Shown in pieces: positions 51,433 to 63,794 of a stretch of 64,000 nucleotides of DNA. This DNA is from Polyodon spathula (Eukaryota > Chordata > Actinopteri > Acipenseriformes > Polyodontidae). The stretch covers positions 21,381,447 to 21,445,446 of the forward strand of contig NC_054548.1 of the NCBI RefSeq assembly GCF_017654505.1, given 5' to 3'. The translations under genes and the position numbers were made by a program. The notes under the pieces were generated by a model. That model was not told the DNA's origin. It made no database searches and saw only the letters and a list, made by a program, of their open reading frames with translations. The stretch's first letter is position 1, and each line of letters opens with the position of its first letter.

Positions 51433-52926
51433 ATGACCTCAGGCACTGGAACAAAAAAACTCTTGATTACAGTGGTGGTATTTCTGTGCGTAGCAAATTT
51501 AAAAGGTAAGAAAAATAATTATGGTTCTTTGCTGCTAACTGTACTGTATGAGAAAAGTTACCAAAACTAATACATTATATTACTATTATTCAATTAATTG
51601 AATTGACAAATGCACAACTTTTGGAAAAATATCTATATGTACTGAAGATGTTTCCTGCTTGTGTTTCTTCACAGGAGACCTTCAAGTACTTTACCCATCA
51701 TCCAAAATTTCAGTAGAAGAAAAGCGGTCTCTGGTCCTGAACTGTACTGTAAAATACACATCTAATAATCACATTAATATTCCTGAGGTATTGTGGTGTA
51801 AAACTGAAATAAACAATACATGCATTAAGCTTCAAGATCACCCAAAACATCTCATCATGGTATCTGAAACGGATGATACTGAAGAGAACACTAAGCGTAG
51901 GCTCGTGTCTGTTCAAATTAACAACCTGACTGAATCGGACAGTGGAATCTACCAGTGTAAAGCAAAAACCCCCGACTTAAAAACAGCCATGGGACACTTT
52001 ATAACACTGACTGTCCAAAGTAAGTTGGATTAAACATTTGTAAAAGTTGAGGTTTCTTATTGCTCAGGTCTATGCTTACTCAAACAACAGGCCAAGATAA
52101 GATTTCAGATGCAGGATAAGCCCACTCAGCCCTTTCTCTAAAGTCTTTGTACAGCAGGGTTATCCATATATAACTGAATGCTTACTCAATAGCTTCAAAC
52201 TTAACAAGTATCCCCTAGAACTGTATTTTTCTAATCTGTTTTCAAAGGTTTATATGTAATACATTTTTTCTGACGTCTTATCCCTTTATTTGGTCATGAA
52301 TAATTACAGTATGACAATGTTTCAGAAATGTGCTCAAGTAACTTCAGCAATGCAATGCATCTACTGATTCCTTTGTTAAATGTTAATACATGAATTACAT
52401 GCTAATTAATAAAATGTCTGCACTTGTTTAATATACTGGTGTATTTTTTGATGCTTGTAGTTTCAGGTGCATTCATTTTAAAATGGCACAGGTTTACTTT
52501 TGTATTGAATTCGATGTGATCATACTGTCCCTAATATTTACTCCCTCATTACTGGTTCTTAAGCCTGGGCTAAAATGTCATGATAAACCCTGAAATAGCT
52601 GGTATTCCTATAAACTATGTTCAACCAGAGGAGAAAGAATCCTAACATTTGTTCTTAGATCTACATATTATTATTTTCTGTGCTGTATAACAGGATTGGT
52701 TTTCAGTGGTTTGCATTGTAGTTTGTACATACTTTGCTGTATTTGAGAGTTAAGCTATGTTAGAGCTGACATTTGAGAGTAAGATAACAATGAGTTTTTA
52801 TAGTTGGTTAAAAATGAACTGTATTTTTTTTCTGTAATTAAAGTGCTATCCCCATGTATATCACCAAGTCACATGAAAATTAGCCCTTCAGTCCAAGACT
52901 TCATGTTTAACATTGAAAATGAATAT

Positions 52927-53012
<86 letters not shown>

Positions 53013-53176
53013 AAATTTATTTAAACATTTAAAATTATAATATATTAAAATTTTAATTTTTAATCACAGGGAAGTTTCTGGAAGTTTCAAACACCGGCAG
53101 CCAGGGACTGATCAAGGCAGACCTAACCTACTTAATGTTTTGTTCCTTCGTGTTTCTGTTACAACTTTTTAAATGA
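51433..53176 (+). CDS. CD160: CD160-like GPI-type Ig-domain receptor
   Basis: Three coding exons: 51433-51505, 51675-52019 and 53070-53176, with splice phases 1 and 1. They encode 174 residues (human CD160 has 181). Residues 1-25 form a signal peptide with hydrophobic core LLITVVVFLCVA. Exon 2 encodes one V-type Ig domain with the disulfide Cys in LVLNCTV and DSGIYQCKAK. It also has an extra pair, VLWCKTEINNTC, matching the extra CK...C pair of CD160. N-glycosylation sequons occur at NCT, NNT and NLT. Exon 3 encodes a stalk (NTGSQG) and a hydrophobic C-terminus, YLMFCSFVFLLQLF, ending in a single Lys, which is typical of a GPI-attachment signal. In mammals CD160 binds HVEM and MHC class I on NK and T cells. 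The position beside PDZK1 matches mammalian synteny. Fish CD160/BTLA-like paralogs exist, so orthology rests on synteny plus the cysteine pattern. Confidence 0.85.
52922..53008. repeat. (TA)n microsatellite in CD160 intron 2
   Basis: Interrupted TA repeat ending about 60 bases before the exon 3 acceptor (AATCACAG at 53062-53069). Confidence 0.9.
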
Positions 53177-53740
53177 CGGAATATAAGGTAAGCACGCCTC
53201 CCTGTTAAAACTTGACTGCACTATACTATTGTGAAAAACAAGCACATAAAAATAAAGGAAGGGTAAAACAAAAATAATTATTGGATGATGGAATTATTTA
53301 TAGGGCATATTACAATTAAAATATTATTACAATGTACTTGCTATTTTGCCAATTACATGTATTTAATGGTTTTGAATATTGTAATATCATATTTTAACAA
53401 TGAGTAACTGGCTTGTCAAGAATCACAGTATTGAATGCACTCACCTACACAGAACCAAGGGTAGCACATTTGACATGTTTGCTTAAAAAAAAAAAAAAAA
53501 AAAAAAAAAAGTTTTATTACATGGTAAGGGCTCTTCGATGAAAACAGTATCAAATGTACTCAATTATGTAAAACAGGAACCAATGCGCTACATGTTTTAT
53601 GGCCCATTCTTGTTTTACAGGTACACACATTGACAAGATGTAGAACCTCACATCACTTTCATCTGTCTCCTTAGGATTCATGTACACTCGTCAAGCATGT
53701 TGCCACCTGTTGTTAATTGCTAATAAAAAACATCTTCTGT
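53177..53740 (+). other. CD160 3' UTR with probable intron and poly(A) signal
   Basis: Twelve bases after the stop a good donor appears (ATATAAG, then GTAAGCACG, at about 53188). A good acceptor (TTGTTTTACAG) ends at about 53620, followed by about 100 bp and an AATAAA at 53723-53728. The stop is close to the junction, so nonsense-mediated decay would not be expected. Confidence 0.5.
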
Positions 53741-54289
53741 TTATATTAGTGAGTGCCTTTGTTTAAAAATATGTAAAAAAAAAAAAAAAAAAAGATATAC
53801 AGTATATATATATATTTTAAATATATTAAAAAAAAATCTTTCAGAAAAATCATAAATTAAACAATTCAGCAACAATACAAAACATTTACATATTTAAATA
53901 GTGTTATACATTAAATATTAAAATCATATCCTTATGATTAAAATTCTTTCTTCCACTGAGCACACCAACAGCCCAGACTGGAACAGTGACTTATTAATTT
54001 ATAATACATCAAAGCAACTCACACTCTGCAAGTCACCAACACTTTAAACACAGATACAACATCAGCAGTTGACGCATCACTTAATTAGTTTTTTCTGCTT
54101 TTTAAAATTGCTAGTTTAGCTTGACCAAGGAGAAAATTTGCCAATTGATCTTAATACTTACTCCCCTTAAAATAGTTAACACTAAAGATGAGAGAAATTC
54201 ATTTTTAAACCATTAAACATATCTTCTAGTAAAATGAGAGCCTGCAGCCTTGGAGAGAAAAGAAAACAATCAGGAAGTTGACTGACACA

Positions 54290-55385
54290 CAGGTACTGCA
54301 GGTGGATGTGCGTATTTATTATACAAACAAAAATAAATAAAAAATGATACAGAAAAACAGCTCACAGAGCCAAAACAAAACACAAAAATCTTAATGTAGC
54401 ACCTGAGAGCAGTCTGGCAGAATACCAGAAGGGAAAATAAACTAAGACCACAACAATATGCAGGGCAATGAACACCGTTTTAGTAAATACTGGTGGTTAA
54501 CTATATTTAAGAACTAGGACAAGTGTATAATACACAGTCATGGCATGGGGTTTGCAGTGTTCAATAAAAACAATACATGGTTAATTATAATTAAAAACAA
54601 AGTACAGTGCTGCTAGAGACAATTGAAGAGACTGGGCTTACCAAAAACAACAGGAGCCTTGCTCTAAATGTCGACGGCTGTTTCCAACCCACTGCTGAAC
54701 ACAAACAAGTCCAATTCCTTCTCTCCTCCTGCTGGCTGTGCGTCCATCCTCCATTCCAGACAAACCCGGGTTCACATTAACAACACAATCCAAATCTCTC
54801 GAATGGATGAAATCAGAAACTTTTTACGCCAGGTGCTCAGCTTCTTCAAATGATCCAATTTACACCTGGGGCTGAGAACTGTAGAGCATCAATGTACCAG
54901 TGAGATCAGTGCTTAAACTACAAAAAGTAACTCGCCAAAATAAACATGCTTTATACATGTGTTAAAATAAAGCTAACTGACATTAAATCAAATGTGACAA
55001 AACAAAATGTGAATACTAAAATTTTAAATGTTAATAAAAACAATAAAAAGAAGTGGATCATCCCCGTACATTAACCAAAACAAGTATCGTGTTGGTGTAA
55101 AGCCAGCATGAGTAGCATTGGTTTATTTTGTCTCAATCTTTACCTATCTCTGCTCTCCCCCTATCTCCCTATCTCCGCTCTCCCTATCTCCACTCTCTCT
55201 ATCTCCCTATCTCCCTATCTCCCTATCTCCGCTCTCTCATTCTCCACTCTCTAAAGACCCTCCCTGTTCAGCCAAAGCTGTGCGTTTTTATACCTGTGGT
55301 CATCTCCAGATTAGCAAACACTTAATCAATCTCAAGACAACCACATGACAGGTCTCTGCAGGTGTGTGGTGTGTGCTTTTGCATA
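54290..55385 (-). repeat. LTR-like remnant (minus strand)
   Basis: On the minus strand a TATA box (GGTATAAAAACGCAC, near 55285-55299) is followed by a purine-rich leader, AAATAAA motifs and an end resembling LTR 3' ends (AATAAATACGCACATCC near 54310-54326). No coding region is linked to it. Borders and target duplications were not found. Confidence 0.35.
55143..55250. repeat. CTCCCTAT / CTCCACTCT minisatellite
   Basis: Tandem, slightly varied pyrimidine units of 8-10 bp (CTATCTCC, CTCTCC). On the minus strand it forms the purine-rich leader just after the TATA box of the LTR-like remnant. Confidence 0.85.
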
Positions 55386-55739
55386 GCTCTTAGTTAGCTT
55401 TGCACTTTAAGAGGTGTAAAGTTTTTGGAGGGTCAGCAAATGTCTAAGTGCAAGGTAAAATCCTTACATCACATTATAATGCTTGCACCCGCTTAGTATC
55501 CAGATCTCACCCAATTCCATGCAATTTTCTTCATTTAAATGAATTTCAATTTAACTTTGATAGATTGATGATGAACAAGTTCACATTTGATAGCAGAACG
55601 GCAGGTGCCACCATACATAAGCTGCATTTTTATCGACCGGTAAAATCAGACTTTAGGGCTGCTAAACACGATTTATGGTTTTATTATTTTATTATTTTAT
55701 TATTATTCTCTATTTTATGTATTGTTTGGCCGGACGAGT

Positions 55740-56145
55740 AACACGCCGTCTGCCATGGTATTGTTTGGTTTTGTATTTATTATTATTTTAAATACCTCGT
55801 GAGAATGTGTGACTGTCAGCTACTGATTGTTTTTAGCTGGTCACGCAGTGTTGGGAGACCCGTGCAGAATGTGACTGAGGGACCGAGGTTAGTCCAGAGT
55901 GTCTAAACAGAGAAATAACAATTGCTAGAAGTGCTGGTTTACTAACCAGCACGATACTTTAGTGATTTATTGTTTGTTTGGCCAACATGCCCTTTTGTTT
56001 TCTGTTTGTTTAAAATCTTTGTTTATTATTATTTAATAAAGATATGGCTACGGCCGTTTCAGCCATGCCATTTTTGGTTTGTGTTGCTACTTCCTGGTCC
56101 GTGACGTCACCATAACTGCACACTGCAACCACTCTGCCACACAGC
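55740..56145 (+). repeat. LTR-like remnant (plus strand)
   Basis: The segment has an AATAAA at about 56035-56040 followed by about 100 bp ending in CCACTCTGCCACA, closely like the end of the solo LTR at 63.8 kb (CCACTTTGCCACA). The start is not identifiable and no target duplication was found. It is probably a truncated LTR of a related family. Confidence 0.45.
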
Positions 56146-56149
56146 ATTA

Positions 56150-56730
56150 TGGGGGTTTTGCATTCGCAAATCACTTTTACAGTGTCCATTTTAGGACATC
56201 TTCAGACCTTACCCCTCCTTGAGTCAATCCTGACCCCTCCTCGACTCAATCATCAGACATCAGACCTAGAGTCTGGTTTCCGGCCGCATCACTTCTCTGA
56301 AACTGCTCTGCTCCGGATTGTGAATGATCTCCTGCTCAATGCTGATGCTCCCTCTGTGTTTGTCCTCCTTGATCTAACATCTTCTGTTGACACCATAGAT
56401 CATTGCATTCTTCTTGACCGCCTACAGAAGTATGCTGGGATCTCTGGAACCTCTCTCTCCTGGATGTCCTCTTACCTATCCGGACGCATGCAGTCTGTTT
56501 TCTATGCTGGATGCAGTGGTGTGGCAAACACAGTCACTTGTGGTGTCCCCCAAGGATCTGTTCTTGGGCCCTTCAGTATCTATATGCTTCTCTTGGGTCA
56601 CCTCATCCGCCAACACAGCCTCATGTTTCACTCCTATGCTGACGACACCCAGCTCTACTTAAGACTCAACCCTGGTAGCCCCTCTGCCATGGTCCGGCTC
56701 TCGACTTGCATTCAAGACATATTATTGTGA
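56150..56730 (+). pseudogene. L2-type LINE reverse transcriptase fragment
   Basis: A 5'- and 3'-truncated non-LTR retrotransposon. The frame carries the RT blocks ESGFRPHHFSETALLRIVND, VFVLLDLTSSVDTIDH, CGVPQGSVLGPFSIYMLLLG and FHSYADDTQLYL in order. The YADD catalytic motif is intact, and the usual SAFDTIDH reads SSVDTIDH. The blocks are those of the L2/CR1/jockey group, and L2 fits best. There is no endonuclease and no 3' tail, so it is a dead fragment. Confidence 0.88.
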
Positions 56731-57610
56731 ATGTCAACTTATTTCTTTTTTTTTCTTTTTTTCTTTTTTTTAAACATCTGTAATTTTAAATCTAATTTAC
56801 CTTTCAGGTCATATAGGTATGAGATGCTAGTGAATACATACTCCAAATACTAATTTTCAGGAGAATAATATTTTTTGAAAATGGACTCTTATCTTAACAT
56901 TTGGTATGCTGTTGATTTTTTAAAACAATGCTAAGATAGGGCATTGGCTCTCTCTTTTGGTTACTACCAATACAACAAATATTTGTACTTTTAGAATGTT
57001 CAATACTGCATGTTTGAGAACAACAGATATTGTTCCATAGTATTAATATAGCATTAATGCAATAAATACAGCTAAATTATTCTGCAATATTGTATGCACT
57101 TCTATTTGCAGAATGACCAGTAAATACAGATATAAGCATAAGGTGAAGTTCAAATGTAGGTTAAACCGCATTGCATTTATTTGTTCCCTATAAAGTACCA
57201 AAGACACCCGAGACTGCAGCTTCTTTCAGTAAGTTAGGAAAGGGAAACAAAACTTCTCTTGACATCATAACATTAGTTTATTAGACTGATCTCCCAGTAG
57301 TAGAATAATATGATGGATCATTACTGACTGCAGACAGTTTAACAGATTATGTAACCCTAAACAAACCAAAATACTGTAAAGCGATAAATATTTGGCAAAT
57401 CACACCCAGAAAACCTATTTTGCTCCAGAAATGTTGGAGACCTATTGCAATATACAAAATATGTATTGTTAGTGGAATTTGGTTTTGTGGCAAAAATGTT
57501 TGCATTTTTTTCATACACGAAAAATGCATAATAAAAGTTTTGCAAATATTTATGGCTTTGCAGAATATCACCCTTTTAGCTCTTTTTCATAAACGTAATG
57601 TTTTGTATTA

Positions 57611-57634
57611 CTGACACCTGCTGGCAGATGTCAG
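57611..57634 (-). promoter_or_regulatory. CTCF-like motif within a short palindrome
   Basis: On the minus strand CCAGCAGGTGTCAG (complement of 57611-57624) fits the CTCF core consensus at all but one position. The site lies inside an inverted repeat with CTGACA and TGTCAG arms. Confidence 0.3.
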
Positions 57635-58531
57635 TAATTAGCCAAGTGGCTGCTCAGTGATATCATTGTTTGTTGTTGTTGCCTTGGGAATCATGGCTTC
57701 TAATGATTCCAGGGGGTGGTAGTTAAAGTCATCCAGTTTAGGACAGTAACTGGAGTCACCATAAGCACTGTGTGAAGAATTCAATTAGGCAGGGAGGGAA
57801 GTCAAACCTCCCAGTCCTGTCATTGCTAATTAAACAAAAACACATTTTTATGTATAAATCATACAAAATGATATTTTACTTATAACCCTCCACCACAAAC
57901 ACACTGTTTACAAGGGTGAGGGCCCCAGCCTTGCCACACCGCCAAAATGTTTTATTTATTTATTTATTTTTTTTGCAAAGTTCCGTGACAGTCTCAGACA
58001 CCATGTGAGGTTTTGACTGTATATTTGCCAGGTTATAAACCCTGCATGCTAGATGCGTTGCAGACATCCGACTGGCTGCCATTTTGCCACATGCTTTGAC
58101 ACAGATTCTCTCAGTAAAGACATTCTTCACTGCGACATTGTTTCTAACCGTTGGATATATCAACGATACCGATCTTTTTCACATTTCTATTTTATTCATG
58201 TTTTCAAACCCTTTGATCTGATATGACATGCTTCTCTACATTATACTATTGGTCATGCTTTATTTTTATAGTTCAGGTCCTTGCATTTAATTTTCCTTTG
58301 AAAAAGAGAAAAGCCAAACCACACATTTAACCAATTCGCGTTGACATATTCTGTTTGCTCACACTGACCATGGAAACTAAGACACAGTTGCAGATCTAGA
58401 TGAGAAGCTGAGGACTGCAAAATGATCATCGCAGTTTTTAAGTTTGTGGGGGTCTGTTAGCAAATCTAATCTACTGCTTCTTTGTTTTACAAAACTGACA
58501 CACCATTCTCTTTTAAACAACACAATCACTA

Positions 58532-58662
<131 letters not shown>

Positions 58663-59130
58663 TTTTATTCTTTAGAAAAAAATTTAAAATTACTTATAAA
58701 GTAAATGGACTTTTTTACCTGAAAAAATGCTTATTTATTTATTTATTTATTTTTGCCACAAATTTGCATAGAATAACCTATATTATTGCATTGATCATCT
58801 TGAAACTAAAATAATGATTTGTCTGAGTTAGGCAATCTATCAGACATTTTTTGCATTTGGAAGAACAGAATGAATAGAAGAAGAATAGTGAAATTGGTGT
58901 TATTTTTGGTAAATGGAAAATAGTTTTTTTTATAGTTGGAAAGACGTGTAAAAAACCACAACATCATTTTATGGTTAATGAACTTGCATATGACGCTTGT
59001 GAGGGATACATGAGGCTAAAGACATATGTAAAAATAGTGTAAAATATATGATTGGTGGTATATTGTGTAGATCATTGATTTGACTTAAACAGAAGCATAG
59101 AAAACACAGTTTTAGTGGAATTTGTTCACA

Positions 59131-60891
59131 ATGTCATCAAATAGTGCTGCACAAGGACTAGTATTACTGCTTTGGTTGACTGGCATGGAAGGTGAGATAC
59201 ATCTACAACATTTTAGTTTTTGTACATTGAACTCCTTTATTAGAGTATTTAGAAAGCTTTTAATCAGAAGGGTCCTGGAAATATGTTTTCACAGGCCAGT
59301 GGCAGCCTTTTTAATATTTCAGTCAGTGTGTTATGCTTTTGTTATAGTAGAGATAAGGTATGGAACTATACTACAAATGACCATACCTGCCATTTTCTGG
59401 TTCCTACTCCTAACCAGCTTTCCAACACACAGTTCTGCAGTCACATTACAACATGTTAACGTTATCAAATGGAATCAACCAGAATGACAAGGGTATTTTA
59501 GGTGTTTTAGTCACTGGTCTTCTTTTTATGTGAATCTCCTTCTATTTTATTTTTTTAAAGAAATAACTGCAACTGAAGATTGTATACTGGGGTCTCATCA
59601 TGGTATGTGTTTAAACTTGCTCAATGTACTATAAGTCCTGCCACTATATTTGCAAGCATAATTAGTATTCAATATGCAGAATCCGATGTATATTGAAGTT
59701 GTGACTGTTATTTCTTCATCATTTTGGTTACACCAGAAGTACTTACCATCCTTGACCGTTGGCCGCTTTGTCCTGATGATTGTTTTTGCTGCAGCCTTTG
59801 TCATGCTTTTAGTTTACGGGTTTCAGAAGTTGAAAGGTAGGGATCACATTTGTTAATATGATTTTACGAACTATAATTGTACTTATTAGCTTTTACAGTA
59901 CTGACTTTAGAGTTAAATATAATGGAAACTATTAAAAAGCAAGATTAATATTTATTTTTGTATCAGTGGGGCTCTGATTCATTGTAAATATATCTTCACC
60001 AAAAGCATGCTACAATGATCATAATCATTTTCTGTAAGTACGGAATGGACTCAAAATCTATTTTCTTCCTTCTAGGGAAACGATTTGGGCTGTAGTTGAA
60101 AAGCACCGTGTCATTTTTTGTGTGTTTTAACTCACTTACACATCTTGCTAAATAAATTACCAGCTACCCACTTTGCTCATTAAACATTTTGGTATCTTAA
60201 GAAACTGGCAAAGTAAGAAGCCAACTTCAGCAGAGTAGGAAACGAGACAAACCAATATGTAGTGCCATTCACTGTGTCAAGACAAAAAATAACTAAACAA
60301 AACTGTAGGGGTGGGGGGGGCGATAATTAGATTTTTTTTTTTTTTTTTTTTCCAGCTGTCATTTGCTGGTGCAGTCCCATTGTCACCGGTCTTAAATAGG
60401 ACTAATAATACATCTGAAAATGCACCCACTGAATGTAAACTGTCAGTATTAAATATGACGTGTAGGCGAGAAAGGAAAAACAATAAATAAAGAAAATAAA
60501 ATGAATACATGAGCTTTTATCAGTTATGCTAATGACTGGTAGCCTACAAGACTGTTACACATGCGTTCAGTTTGAAATTGTGGTCGTATTGGTTAAAGTG
60601 GAAGGAGTCTGGAGTCAAGTCTTATATGTTGTGATGATAAGGGGGTGTAGTGTGTTGTGTGAACGATAGGTGGCAGTGCAAAGCAGGGGAGGGCTATTTA
60701 TTATTGCATCCTATTCATTGTTGGGTTAATGTTTTACTGTATCAGGCTTAATGTAAAACTGAATTTAACAGAGGACTTGTAATGCTCATGATTTTCAGAC
60801 TGGGATCCCTACAGATGATGCTGGTGGCCAGCAACCCATCTCTGGATGCCCACAGGATACAACTGAAATAGTTTCTGACTCTGATGAATAG
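59131..60891 (+). CDS. Candidate small single-pass membrane protein gene, splicing unresolved
   Basis: Exon-like pieces in order. 59131-59191 encodes a signal peptide (MSSNSAAQGLVLLLWLTGME) and ends at a strong donor (G, then GTGAGA). 59561-59602 (phase 1 to 1) encodes ITATEDCILGSHH between a TTTTTTTAAAG acceptor and GTATGTG donor. 59737-59836 encodes a transmembrane helix (RFVLMIVFAAAFVMLLVYGF) with basic QKLK after it. 60076-60095 would add KRFGL and a stop, with AATAAA at 60151. Alternatively 60799-60891 encodes a 30-residue acidic tail ending SDSDE and a stop. The second piece ends in phase 1 but the membrane exon starts in phase 0, so either a donor or acceptor is misplaced or a small exon is unseen. 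I do not recognise the family. The signal-peptide/short-ectodomain/membrane-exon layout recalls small adaptor or FXYD-like subunits, but no PFxYD or ITAM motif is present. Confidence 0.35.
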
Positions 60892-61182
60892 GAAAATGAG
60901 CCTGTTTAATTACAGGGTTTCTTCCTATGAAATCAATAATTCATATTTAGTTCACATTAATTAATGAGTAACTCATAAGTAATAACATTGTCATTAATGG
61001 AACTTAAATTACAATTGCTTACAATGCTTACATTTAAATTTATTTGTGGTATTTTATATTTTCAGGCAATGCAATAATATGATCAATTAAATGACATAAA
61101 AACAAAGGTGTTATACTAAACATTATGTGAAATATATTAAAATATTGCTTTTTTTATTTTTTTTTAGTCCTTATTCTTCTTT

Positions 61183-61228
<46 letters not shown>

Positions 61229-63079
61229 GTTAAATGCGTGGCCTTTTTATTTTTCATTGTGTAACTGTCTCCCTCTGGTGGCTGATAATAGCAATGATCG
61301 TGATAAATAACACCAAGCTAAGGTTACATATGAGTAAGGCTGAAGCTGTTCTTTATTTAGATTTGACAGATTTACACTTATTGACAGCCTACCAAAAAGA
61401 GTATTCCCAAAAATATTTATATAGAAGGAATTAGTTGAATGAATTAAACATTTGTATTCCAAAGAGATGGTCTCTTTGGTGTCACATTTCTGAACAATTT
61501 GATTAATACAGGGAAATCCCTCAATTATGACCAACAAAGGAACTGATTGAAATGTTATTGTTATAATACAAAGCTAGTCCCAACGAAGGGAGATAATTAG
61601 AAGGTGCCGAACCACAATGATGTTAATTGGTAGATTTGATGTTTGTTGTATTTTCAAACTTGTTATTCGTTGTCAGTATTTCTGAGGAGTTGTGTCAGTG
61701 GGTTTTACTGTATAGGTCCAGGTTTATTGGGATCTTTTTGGTCCATTCATTTTGTAACTCATATTGAAATGCATCCTGGTACTTGTAGTACTTTGCCTCC
61801 TTAATGCATAGGAATTAAGAACACAGAGCTGTCTCCTTTCTCTATCCCCAGAACAATAAGCTCAATGGTCTACCCAGAGACTAAGAGTACCCAGAAAAGC
61901 ACTTGCTCCATATTTTTATGGCTATGATACAAAATTCACTTTTTGGTGAGATGCTCCTTCCTCAAAGTCTAATCACATCTGCAGGAAGCTGCTTTATTTT
62001 CCACCAGTTTGTAAAGTTTTCCATCAACGTTGCAAAGCATGCCCTTTTTAGCAATGCATCTTCCTTTAAATAGTTAAAACATACCAATTTTACATACATT
62101 AACATATTGTATTTTTGTACAAAATACCAATGCAACTAATCTGAACCCAACTAGCAAGCACAGTATACTATACAGAAAAGTTGGACATGCTCAAAAAAAT
62201 GTAGTGGTTCTGAAGTTGACGGTGAGTTAATTTGAAACAAACGAACTATTGACTTTTAATCAAGAAATAGTTGTACTTGAAGCTGTTTTGATCATATGAA
62301 GCGATAGTGATAAGGATTCTTTATTTTTATTAGCCATATAAAGCAAATTGCCCTCTGAAACTTTTTTTTTTCTGACAGGAAAACAGGCTCACTTAGTAGG
62401 AAGTAACAGGAAATGATAAAATTAGACATTTTGAGATCACCATTAAACAAAACAAAGAGATTTGTTAGCCTCATGGTGGGTGTGTATAGTATGTATATGA
62501 TATCACTTCCAGCAGGAAAAAGGATGGTGTCAGTCATGAATACAATGGCATCATCTAATAATTATATTTGTTTAAATCAATGTCAATCGCAGTGCACCCA
62601 ATTCCAGCACAGACCTCCTCAATTGACGTGTTTGGTCATTCATTTTAAAATAATGATACAATGTCTTACATTTTTAAAGGATATACATTTTTACTAGGTA
62701 TTCATTTTAAAATACATCTTAAAAACGTTTACATATTTTAATAAAACAAAATCCAGGTGAGATTGGTGGCTTGATTCCCCAACAGATGTGCAAACAAAAG
62801 TCAAAAGAATATCTATGAACGACAAACTTTCAGCTTTAACAACTGTATTGCAAATCTATTAGTTTCCATGGAAGGCATTAGTAGATAACACTGGTCAGCT
62901 AAGTGATTTCAGCTTAATCTGAAACACTATTGCACTGAGCCAGTCACTAACTACACGTTATCACAAGACTTCATCACCAGCGAAATTAACTTTTACCCAT
63001 GGCAAGAATACACAGCCGAAAATGCATTCAAAATAAAGTTGAAATAACATGCACATTCCATAACTACATTTAAATATAA
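60892..63079. other. Intergenic, no gene seen
   Basis: AT-rich non-coding DNA with a CTCF-like motif on the minus strand at 61269-61282 (GCCACCAGAGGGAG). No coding structure is supported. Confidence 0.55.
61186..61226. repeat. A41 homopolymer
   Basis: Forty-one consecutive A residues, preceded by T-rich DNA. It may be the tail of a retroposon, but no body can be recognised upstream. Confidence 0.9.
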
Positions 63080-63794
63080 TAGCATGTGACAGAAAGATAA
63101 TGAGTTATGGTGATAAATCTCCCTCCCGACCAGTTAGGGAGCTAAAGAACGGGAGGAGAAGTACCTGGAAGGGCTGGCCTGACAGTTCGTTTCCGGGACC
63201 GGGAAGTCGGTCAGCCTGGAAAGAAGCGAGACTCTGTTGTAAGACCGTATTGACCTGAAAGTTAAACAAGGGGCAGTTGCAACTGTTTACCTAGATGTCA
63301 TGCGGAATAAGATATAGGTGCCAGGGTAACGCTGATCTTTTCCTTCGTTTGGGTGAACGCTTGGAGAGAGAAGGACCGAGCAAGGAGCGCTCGTTGTGAG
63401 AAAGAATATGTGTTGTGTATTGTTGTGTTTGTAATTGTCTGTGTTTTCACCACCAGACAGTTAAACACACCCAGAGTTGTCGCCGAGGGTCAGAACTATC
63501 CTTATCACCACTACACTACTGTCACGAAATACCTGTGTGCACTAAGCACCAGCACGACTGCACTCACCGAGGACTGGTGACCGTGTTTGTTTTTGTTCGG
63601 GACTGTGCCCTGTTTTCGTTATCCCCGTGCTTTACACATTGTTATGTATTGCCGGGGATTTATTATTTTACGGTCACCAGACCTGGATTATAAATAAAAC
63701 ACTTTTTCACTGGATTACCGTTGTCTGCCTGTCACTCCTGCACCGCAGCACCGCTACACCCGTTCCCCTTCACCAGCCACTTTGCCACATAGCA
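63080..63794 (+). mobile_element. Solo LTR with 5-bp target duplication
   Basis: The LTR is 63085-63789 (705 bp). It begins TGTGACAG and ends TTGCCACA, so it has TG...CA ends. It is flanked by the perfect direct repeat TAGCA at 63080-63084 and 63790-63794. An AATAAA lies at about 63693, near 100 bp from the end, as in LTR retrotransposons. It is GC-richer than its surroundings. No internal coding region exists, so recombination between two LTRs removed it. The family (gypsy, BEL or endogenous retrovirus) cannot be told from the LTR alone. Confidence 0.92.

Noticed and set aside
57186..57240. Short exon-like piece with an AAG acceptor and GTAAGT donor
   Set aside because: Only about 33 nt of coding sequence, no partner exons with matching phase and no known protein match.
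59131..60095. FXYD-family ion-pump regulator
   Set aside because: The layout and membrane exon are suggestive, but no PFxYD motif can be found and the splice phases do not close.
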